DNA from: Bacillota bacterium
GTDB lineage: Bacteria > Bacillota > Clostridia > Saccharofermentanales > DTU023
Reading direction: 5' to 3'
Assembly: GCA_023426575.1 (NCBI GenBank)
Contig: JAFAAL010000048.1
Location: 1-14,540 of the forward strand
Length of the DNA: 14,540 bases
A program made the position numbers and the translations under genes. Positions 1 to 5,969 of the stretch are shown here, piece by piece. The notes under the pieces were generated by a model, which worked only from the letters and a program-made list of their open reading frames with translations, was not told the DNA's origin and ran no database searches. Position 1 is the first letter of the stretch. Every line of letters starts with the position of its first letter.

Positions 1-566
1 GCCTCGGCAAATTTGATCGTGCCAGACTCCTTGAATTTCAAGGAGACGACCGGAGTATTTGTATCTTGACGCCAGACGGCCGCGGCCTCTTGGACATCAC
101 TGCCGTCGACAACGATGCTGCCGTCCGGCTTGCGGAAGGAGAGATAAGCCATCTCGCCGAGTTCTTGCAGAGCCTTCTCTGGCTTAAACTCAGTCTCGTC
201 GGAGCGCCAGGGGAAGCGGAGAATCAGTCGACCAGAACTCGGGCTCGTCGTCAGCTCACGATCCAAAATCTGCAACTTGTCCAGGCGGAAATTGAGCACC
301 TTGGCCGCCGCGTCTAGCTGCTCGCTGCTTGGCTTGGCACTGTAGTCCTTGGGCGCAAACACGGCCTCGACGCCGCCACGGATATCCGTACCATAGCGGA
401 TCTCTCTGACGCCCTTGATGCGAATGGGCTGACCGTCCTTGTCCTTGAAGGGGGTGGTCCAGCCAAAGACACAAATCACAATTGCCAAGATTAAAACGAG
501 GAGAAGTGCCAAAAAGGGCACGATACTCGCTCTCTCGCCGAACTTGGCTCGCTTTGCTTTTGCCAT
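1..566 (-). CDS. secD: Protein translocase subunit SecD, N-terminal part (cut by window edge)
   Basis: SecD works with SecF at the SecYEG channel and uses the proton-motive force to help exported proteins complete translocation across the cytoplasmic membrane. The ATG at 566 follows an AGAGG ribosome binding site, and the frame stays open to the window edge (188 complete codons). Seen: a basic N-terminus (MAKAKRAKFGER), one membrane segment at about residues 14-35, then the SecD signature YGTDIRGGVEAVF at about 58-70. The start of the periplasmic-type P1 domain follows, with FRLDKLQ, RLILRFPW, LGEMAYLSFRKPDGS and VVSLKF, all matching Clostridia SecD. The C-terminal membrane domain and any secF lie beyond the edge. 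It sits 38 bp after the threonine-synthase-like gene and is probably co-transcribed with it. Identity is secure; whether it is a SecDF fusion cannot be seen. Confidence 0.93.
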   Translation of the reverse strand, partial: MAKAKRAKFGERASIVPFLALLLVLILAIVICVFGWTTPFKDKDGQPIRIKGVREIRYGTDIRGGVEAVFAPKDYSAKPSSEQLDAAAKVLNFRLDKLQILDRELTTSPSSGRLILRFPWRSDETEFKPEKALQELGEMAYLSFRKPDGSIVVDGSDVQEAAAVWRQDTNTPVVSLKFKESGTIKFAE

Positions 567-604
567 CTCTTTTTACCTCTTTTACAAAATGTGATAACAA
601 CTCG

Positions 605-2062
605 CTATTCTAGCACAGAATCGTCCTTAATAGACAGATCCTCAGTCTCCGAACTCTCTTCCTCAGCCTCCGGCTCAGCCGCCTCTTCTTTGAGACACTG
701 TCCAAAGACTGCCTCATAGTCCTCGTAGAGGGCTTTTGCATCGCTTTTTTCGGCCAGATAGAAGTCGGGGATATAGCAGCCGGATTCCTGCGCCTCTCGC
801 TCAATCTCCGCCCGCTTGAATTCGCTGCCCCCCATGAGCCAGGGCCGCCCGCAGATAGGGATGATGATCGGCCGACTGTGTTCACGCTTGCTGTGTTCAA
901 TGGCTGAGAGGGTGATCAGGGTGTAGATGTCGGCGAGATAGTCCGTCCGATGATAGAGCTCCGTCCTGAGCTTTTGCGCCTGCCGCTCGTTGGCATAGGC
1001 CGAGCTCAAGTGACTGTCCCAGGCCTGCTTTAACTCACGCGACAAGCTCGCCTGCCTGCGAGTCTCGAGCTCATGCATAAACTCTTCCGTCAACTCTTCG
1101 GAGCGGCCACTGAGCTCACAGATCAGCTTCTCCAGATTGCTCGGCAGAATGCGCTCCATCTCGCTGACGGGTGACTGCATGAATCGCCGGCGGAGGGAAT
1201 ACTTGCCCGTCCGGATAAAGTCGGCCAGGGCATGATTGTGTCCATTGACGATGATGATCTTGTTCAGCGGAGCGCCGAGCACCTTGAGGTAGAGCGCCGC
1301 CAAGACGCGGTGGAGGTCAAAGGCGGGCAGAGCTAAGTCGACAGGCTCTGTCCACTGCTCCTGCTGCTCGAGCTCGGCGAGGCCCGTCGCGAGGATGATC
1401 AGGCTTGAGATAAAGGAGGCTGGCGAGCTGCCGTCGACGAGATCATAGCGCTCAGACTGCTCTGCGGCGAGCCATTGTAGCTCCTCCTCGACTTGGGGAG
1501 GGCGCAGCGATGTTCGCGCACAGAGATCCCCCTCCACAAGCCACGGCAGCTGTCGGGCGCAGTTGCGATTGTGAATCAAGATCGCTGGATAATCCTGCGG
1601 CTCTGCCTGATTGTGACGCCAAGCGAGAAAGGCCGCTTGCTCAGCGGGATAAGGCGGAATGACAATTTGCTTCTCGGGATAGACGCCGAGTGCGCGCATG
1701 ACAGAGAGGTGGAAGCTGATGTCGTGGTCAAAGAGCGAACCCGAGGGACCGCGATCCAGCTCGATGATCAACTGCTCTGGCTTGTACTCATTGAGCCGAC
1801 CGGCCCGCAGGAGACCCTGCGGATAGAGATTCTCGTGATAAGCCTCGGACATGATCTCGAGACGTTCTGTCTCCGTCAAATCATCGGCAAAAGCCGAAAA
1901 AATCAAAAGAGCCCGATAATCGCTCTGAACCTCGAGCAATTGCTGCCAGCTGAGAGAGGGTAATTCAGCAGGGACAAAGGGAAGCCCCTCCGGCGTCCGG
2001 CCGAGGCGCATAGCCTCAGTAAAAGAATATGAGCCCTGGCCGCGTGTCGATGAATATTGCAC
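605..2062 (-). CDS. Threonine-synthase-like protein, probable pseudoenzyme without PLP-binding residues
   Basis: This 485-residue protein follows the threonine synthase (ThrC) fold from end to end. The N-terminus (MQYSSTRGQGSYSFTEAM) matches the ThrC start. Residues 241-320 align closely with the family's PLP-phosphate region and the SNLERLxxELSG block (here SNLEKLICELSG, 308-319). Residues 374-408 match the C-terminal DPHTA...P region. The catalytic features are missing. Where ThrC has HGPTxAFKD with the PLP lysine, this protein has RGPSGSLFDHD (104-114) with no lysine. Where ThrC has GNFGN, it has AFDLHR (247-252). No SGDTG motif is visible. An acidic tail (459-476) is unusual. The frame is intact, so it is not an obvious pseudogene. 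The start is GTG with AGGAGGA at 2067-2073, overlapping the upstream stop. The family is fairly sure; loss of activity is inferred and the role unknown. Confidence 0.8.
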   Translation of the reverse strand: MQYSSTRGQGSYSFTEAMRLGRTPEGLPFVPAELPSLSWQQLLEVQSDYRALLIFSAFADDLTETERLEIMSEAYHENLYPQGLLRAGRLNEYKPEQLIIELDRGPSGSLFDHDISFHLSVMRALGVYPEKQIVIPPYPAEQAAFLAWRHNQAEPQDYPAILIHNRNCARQLPWLVEGDLCARTSLRPPQVEEELQWLAAEQSERYDLVDGSSPASFISSLIILATGLAELEQQEQWTEPVDLALPAFDLHRVLAALYLKVLGAPLNKIIIVNGHNHALADFIRTGKYSLRRRFMQSPVSEMERILPSNLEKLICELSGRSEELTEEFMHELETRRQASLSRELKQAWDSHLSSAYANERQAQKLRTELYHRTDYLADIYTLITLSAIEHSKREHSRPIIIPICGRPWLMGGSEFKRAEIEREAQESGCYIPDFYLAEKSDAKALYEDYEAVFGQCLKEEAAEPEAEEESSETEDLSIKDDSVLE

Positions 2063-2071
2063 CTAGTCCTC

Positions 2072-2902
2072 CTACTCGCCTGCCTCAGTCTCCATCGTCT
2101 CGGACTGAGTCTCCTGTGAACTCGTCTCTGTCTCACCCTTGAGAAAGCGCTCATAATCTGAGAGGAGATCGGCGATGGCCGACTCAGATTCGCGCGCCTT
2201 GAGTTCTGTCTCGAGCCAGCCCAGGCGACGGCTGGCCTCTGCCTCTGACTTCTTGAGAAGTGCCGGGCGGATAAAGGCAAAGAAAATCGTCAAGATCAAG
2301 ACGGAAATGACTGCGAGGGCCACGGCAAAGCGCACAGTCTTGCGCTTCTCTTGGGCCTCGTCCTCCGCATAGAGCCCGATGACCGTGCCGAGCCTCTTCG
2401 GCCCGGCAAGCTGCCGCTGTTCCTCGGAACTCGCATAACTTTGCTCCTCGGGAATCTCTCCCGCCCGCTGCAGAATCGAGGTCTTGGCGAGGTCGGCCTT
2501 GACCTCGAGGAGCATGTCCTCGCGACGCTTCTGCTTCTCTTTGCGGAGGCGACTCTTGCGCACCTCCGTCTCGAGTTCCTTGATCTGGAGCTCCAGCCGG
2601 GCGAGGTTCTGGGGCTCGAGGTCGAGCAGGGCGGTCTGCTTCAATATCTTCAGGGCCTGCTCATAATCCCCGCGTCCTGCGAGGAGAATGCCGTAGAGAT
2701 GGCGCGCGGCGCCAAAGATCGGATAGTCCTTGCAGATCAGAGCCAGGGGCTCGAGCACCGAGCTGTCATCGCCGTCCATGATGGCGTAGAGAATGCGGTT
2801 GAAGGATTGGATGGCAAGAACGGTCTCGCGAGGCGTGGCAAAGAGCGCCTCCGTCTCGGCGTCTAAGGGATAGAAATAGTCGAGTTCTCCATACCAATTC
2901 AT
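2072..2902 (-). CDS. Uncharacterised one-TM protein with TPR-like N-terminal half
   Basis: No named family is recognised. Residues 25-105 look like helical tetratricopeptide-type repeats; the stretch ending GDYEQALKILKQTALLDLEPQN (79-99) is a typical TPR helix pair. A highly charged, likely coiled-coil segment follows (about 102-140, rich in Lys, Arg and Glu). One strong membrane helix lies at about 191-213, after a KRKTVR cluster that would favour a cytoplasmic N-terminal half. The outer C-terminal part is helical and ends in a Glu/Thr/Ser-rich tail (256-276). The ATG lies 9 bp after the folC stop with only a weak AGG-type ribosome binding site overlapping that stop, so translation may be coupled to folC. 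The gene after it begins 9 bp past its own stop. A scaffold or partner-binding role at the membrane is possible from the TPR and coiled coil, but no function can be assigned. Confidence 0.72.
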   Translation of the reverse strand: MNWYGELDYFYPLDAETEALFATPRETVLAIQSFNRILYAIMDGDDSSVLEPLALICKDYPIFGAARHLYGILLAGRGDYEQALKILKQTALLDLEPQNLARLELQIKELETEVRKSRLRKEKQKRREDMLLEVKADLAKTSILQRAGEIPEEQSYASSEEQRQLAGPKRLGTVIGLYAEDEAQEKRKTVRFAVALAVISVLILTIFFAFIRPALLKKSEAEASRRLGWLETELKARESESAIADLLSDYERFLKGETETSSQETQSETMETEAGE

Positions 2903-2911
2903 CTGCTTGAC

Positions 2912-4342
2912 CTACTGGGCAACGGCCTCTCTCAGTTGGGGACGGCTATTGCCAATGAGATAGAGCGAGCCAAAGGCGATGAGCGGCAGCTGCCAGGCCT
3001 CGGCAAGGCGCGGCAGATCCTCCGCCAGACGACGATAATCTCTCTCATAGTAGATGGTCGGCGTGTCGGGCGCCCCAGACATCAGCTCTTCCCTCCCACT
3101 ATACGGGATGAGCTCCGCCCCCTGCAAATGCCTCGCAAGCTCCTCGGCCAGGGCCTGGGCCCCGAAGGCTCGGGGAACTGGCGGCTCTGTGATAAAGACC
3201 GCCCGCGTCTTAAAAGAAGCATTGGCAAAGAGCGCTGTCAGCATGGCCTCATGCTCTTTGTCGGCGAGAATGCCCGTCATGAAGATCAGTTCTTGACCTG
3301 AGAAATAGCGCTCGAGCTCCGCGCGCAGCGCCAGAACCCCCTGGAGGTTGTGCGCGCCGTCGATGATGACCGGCGGCTGGCGACGCAAGAATTCAAAGCG
3401 GCCAGGCCACTGGGCCAGTTTCAAACCCGCTCGAACCTCCGACTCGCTCGCAAAGAGCTCGGCGGCCGTGATGGCCAGTGCCGCATTATAGACCTGATAG
3501 TCGGCAAGGAGAGCGATTTCATAGGCCTGCCGCTGTCCATTGAAGTAAAACTTCTGAGTCATCTGGCCCGCTGGGCGGGGCAGGCGCTCAATCATCGACT
3601 CATGGATCTCGGTATAGGGGCAGTTCTTGGCTTTTGCCACGCTTCGGAGAAGCTCAAGGGCCGACTCCGCTTCTCCCCTCGTGTCCAGGGCAATCCGCGG
3701 ATCGAGGACGATGACGGGACAGCCCGCCTTCATGATTCCCGCCTTCTCGGCGGCGATTTCAGCCAAGTGCGTGCCGAGGCGATCCTGGTGGTCGTAGCCC
3801 AGGGCCGTGATGATGGAGGCCAGGGGCTGGGTGACGACATTGGTCGCGTCGAAGCGGCCTCCCATGCCCGTCTCGAGAATGACCAGGTCACAGTTCTCCT
3901 GGGCATAAAAGAGAAAGGCCGAGGCCGTGATCAGTTCAAATTCCGTCGGCGCCTCGTGGCCGTCGGCCTGGATGGCCTCGGCGGCCTCGCGGACGGTAGA
4001 TGCGACGTCAATCAATTGCTCGTCGCTGATTTCAGCGCTGCGGGGCTGCGCCAAAAAGGCCTCAAAACCCGCCTGTCCATCTATGAGGCGAATCCGCTCG
4101 TTAAAGTGCTCGAGATAGGGGGAGGTATACCAGCCCGTGCGCCGGCCCGTCTGGGCGGCGATGGCGGTGAGAAAGGCGGTGACGGAGCCCTTGCCATTGG
4201 TTCCCGCCACATGGATGACGGGGTAACGGGATTCGGGGTGACCGAGCTTTTCTAAGAGGGCCTCGATGCGATCGAGACCCGGGCGGATGCCGAAGACACG
4301 TGCCTCGGCAAAGTAATCCATGACCGCTTGTAAATCGCGCAT
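2912..4342 (-). CDS. folC: Folylpolyglutamate synthase / dihydrofolate synthase (Mur ligase family)
   Basis: FolC is a cytoplasmic ATP-dependent ligase that adds glutamate to folates (and in many bacteria joins glutamate to dihydropteroate), retaining folate in the cell. Seen in the 476-residue product: P-loop HVAGTNGKGSV (44-54), the YTSPYLxxFNERI block (72-84), ETGMGGRFDATNV (157-169), YDHQDRLG (183-190), and AAEKAGIMK (197-205), whose Lys200 fits the carbamylated lysine of the family. DGAHN (328-332) starts the C-terminal domain. It is somewhat longer than the roughly 420-430 residues usual for FolC. The ATG has AAGGAG upstream and shares its A with the stop of the GtrA-like gene (TAATG), a classic coupling arrangement. 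No other folate gene is near, so its place here between membrane proteins looks like operon mixing. Whether it is bifunctional cannot be judged from sequence. Confidence 0.96.
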   Translation of the reverse strand: MRDLQAVMDYFAEARVFGIRPGLDRIEALLEKLGHPESRYPVIHVAGTNGKGSVTAFLTAIAAQTGRRTGWYTSPYLEHFNERIRLIDGQAGFEAFLAQPRSAEISDEQLIDVASTVREAAEAIQADGHEAPTEFELITASAFLFYAQENCDLVILETGMGGRFDATNVVTQPLASIITALGYDHQDRLGTHLAEIAAEKAGIMKAGCPVIVLDPRIALDTRGEAESALELLRSVAKAKNCPYTEIHESMIERLPRPAGQMTQKFYFNGQRQAYEIALLADYQVYNAALAITAAELFASESEVRAGLKLAQWPGRFEFLRRQPPVIIDGAHNLQGVLALRAELERYFSGQELIFMTGILADKEHEAMLTALFANASFKTRAVFITEPPVPRAFGAQALAEELARHLQGAELIPYSGREELMSGAPDTPTIYYERDYRRLAEDLPRLAEAWQLPLIAFGSLYLIGNSRPQLREAVAQ

Positions 4343-4794
4343 TAGACTTCTCCTTCTGCTGTGAAGATCCAGAGCTTGCCCACGAGGTAATTGCCGATGA
4401 CGACAGCCCCCTGGGCGAGAATTTTAGCCCAGGGCAATTCTACACCGCCAAAGCTGAGAGCGGCAGTCCACTGCCATTGATTGATCAGGAGCCAGAGCGC
4501 CAGATACTCAAAGATCAGGCTGATCAAGAGCCTCGAGCCGATAAAGCTCAAGATCTCACGCTGCCAGGGCCGCGTCGAGCGGAAGACAAAGCGGCGGTTG
4601 AGCCAATAGGCAAAGAGAATCGAGAGGACGATGGCCGGCAGATTGGAGAGATACCAGCGTGACAGGCCGAGCCAGCGATTCAAGAGCGTAAAGACCAGCA
4701 AGTTAAGAAGAGTGACGAGTCCACCACTGATCAGGTAGCGTATGAACTCGGCACTCAGAAAAGACTGGAGACGAAAGGACTTGGACTGGCGCAA
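4342..4794 (-). CDS. GtrA-like family four-helix membrane protein
   Basis: Small integral membrane protein of 150 residues with four predicted helices at about 18-39, 49-66, 81-104 and 122-144, the usual size and layout of the GtrA-like family (PF04138). Family-typical blocks are RYLISGGLVTLLNLLVFTLLN (19-39), the small-residue and Trp-Leu-Asn-Arg segment ending helix 2 (AYWLNRRFVF, 62-71) and NYLVGKLWIF at the end (135-144). Members are linked to moving or modifying lipid-linked sugars for surface polysaccharides or teichoic acids; the substrate here is unknown. The start is TTG, supported by GGAG six bases upstream, with no in-frame ATG near. It begins 2 bp after the stop of the cohesin-like gene and overlaps folC by one base, so it sits inside a coupled operon. 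Being next to a wall hydrolase fits a cell-envelope role. Confidence 0.85.
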   Translation of the reverse strand: MRQSKSFRLQSFLSAEFIRYLISGGLVTLLNLLVFTLLNRWLGLSRWYLSNLPAIVLSILFAYWLNRRFVFRSTRPWQREILSFIGSRLLISLIFEYLALWLLINQWQWTAALSFGGVELPWAKILAQGAVVIGNYLVGKLWIFTAEGEV

Positions 4795-4796
4795 GG

Positions 4797-5954
4797 CTAT
4801 CTCCGCTTAAACTTGAGAGCCAGATAGACCAGCACAGCGAGGGCTGCCAGGGCGACGAGTGAGAGCAAGATCACCGACCAGAGACTTCCCTCGCGTGTGA
4901 GGCGCTCATTGCGGGCAAAGGTCTTTTGCTCGATGTCGGCCTTGCGAACGAGATACTTGTCGATATTCTCGAGCTTGAAGCGATCACTGCTCGCATCATA
5001 GCTGTAAAAGGCCGTCTGCTGAGACTCAGTCAAATAGTAAAAGGTCGTCCCCTTCTCTCGATTGTGGATGGCGGGGATCTCCAGGCCGTGAATTGTCATC
5101 TTCTCGAGGCCAAAGCCCTCGGGAATCTGACTCTCAGGCGGGTTCAGCGCTGGTACAAAAAGCTCGAGCCCATCTTCGGTCAAGAGGGGTGATTTCTGAT
5201 TGACCTGAACGGAGACGTTTTGGCCAGCTTTCTCGACCTGGGCAGGGGGCAAGCCACCTGCGGGAGCTTCAGCTGAAGAATCGGGCGCCGGCCCCTGGGC
5301 GAGGACGGAAGTCTGCTCGACTCGAGGGGGTGGCGACTGTTCTCCGACGGGAGGCGGAGTATTGGCCTGGGGGGGAATTGGCGAAGCCTGCTGTGGAGGC
5401 AGATCTGAAGTGATCACCTGAAAACGCAAAATCTTTTCGACATCGCCGTAGATCTTGCCACTTTCAAGAGTCGAGACAAAGGGCTCGGTCTCGTTCGGGG
5501 CATTGATCAGGGCAAAAAGTCTCGGTGTCACAGGGGTCTCCTGGGCGAGGACAAAGCTCAAGACGGCCACTGTCCCCTCTTCATCCGTCCGCAGGTCCTC
5601 ACCCCAGTGGATCAGGGATAGGGTCCCGCTGCCGTCTGGCTCTTGCTTGAAGCGAATCTCGTGGCTCGGATCCGAGGCCAGGCCCGCTTGGATGAGGTAG
5701 GACTCCTCGGGGAGGAAGCTGATATAACGAGGATCGAAGTTTAGATAGAGCTGGACGATCTCTACGATCTCAGGGGCGCAGAGGCGAATCTTCAGCTCAA
5801 ATTTCTGTCCCTGAGCCACTGTCTGTGGCAAGTCAAAGATCAGCTCATCTGTCGCCTGGACGGGTGCGAGGAAGGAGACCCAGCTCCAGATCAGGAGGAT
5901 GAGCCAGCAAGAGATGCGACTTATGAGCTTTGTCTTAGTCAGTGGACGACGCAC
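4797..5954 (-). CDS. Membrane-anchored single-cohesin surface protein
   Basis: Predicted 385-residue exported protein. A basic N-terminus and hydrophobic stretch form a signal peptide, with cleavage likely after PVQA near residue 34. Residues 36-170 resemble a cohesin domain: GQKFELKIRL (49-58), VQLYLNFDP followed by FLP, a GSGTLSLIHW strand, and GTVAVLSFVL (127-136) all fit the cohesin strand order. A long Pro/Gln/Ala-rich linker follows (about 184-245). Next is a small module with FGLEKMTIHGLEIPA and YSYDASSDRFKLENIDKYL (about 280-335), of a kind found in Clostridia surface proteins. A charged stalk leads to a C-terminal membrane helix (358-381) ending KFKRR. The layout anchors the cohesin outside the membrane. 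The longest frame starts at a GTG at 5969, but AGGAG at 5962-5966 lies inside it, so the GTG at 5954 is preferred. It follows the dockerin gene directly. The cohesin call rests on pattern only. Confidence 0.75.
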   Translation of the reverse strand: MRRPLTKTKLISRISCWLILLIWSWVSFLAPVQATDELIFDLPQTVAQGQKFELKIRLCAPEIVEIVQLYLNFDPRYISFLPEESYLIQAGLASDPSHEIRFKQEPDGSGTLSLIHWGEDLRTDEEGTVAVLSFVLAQETPVTPRLFALINAPNETEPFVSTLESGKIYGDVEKILRFQVITSDLPPQQASPIPPQANTPPPVGEQSPPPRVEQTSVLAQGPAPDSSAEAPAGGLPPAQVEKAGQNVSVQVNQKSPLLTEDGLELFVPALNPPESQIPEGFGLEKMTIHGLEIPAIHNREKGTTFYYLTESQQTAFYSYDASSDRFKLENIDKYLVRKADIEQKTFARNERLTREGSLWSVILLSLVALAALAVLVYLALKFKRR

Positions 5955-5961
5955 AGCAAGA

Positions 5962-5966
5962 CTCCT
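5962..5966 (-). promoter_or_regulatory. Ribosome binding site that fixes the cohesin-gene start
   Basis: AGGAG on the minus strand, seven bases before the GTG at 5954. A GTG at 5969 in the same frame lies upstream of this site and abuts the previous stop codon, with no purine-rich site of its own in range. The downstream GTG is therefore the better start and also gives a cleaner signal peptide. Confidence 0.7.
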
Positions 5967-5969
5967 CAC

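Noticed and set aside
605..2062. The ThrC-like gene as a decayed pseudogene
   Set aside because: The frame is intact over 485 codons, has a strong ribosome binding site, a family-typical N-terminus and normal codon use, so a living pseudoenzyme is more likely than a dead gene.
3350..4255. 301-codon open frame on the plus strand opposite folC
   Set aside because: folC is certain from its motifs, the plus-strand product matches no known pattern, and long mirror frames are common in biased-codon, GC-richer genes. No ribosome binding site supports it.
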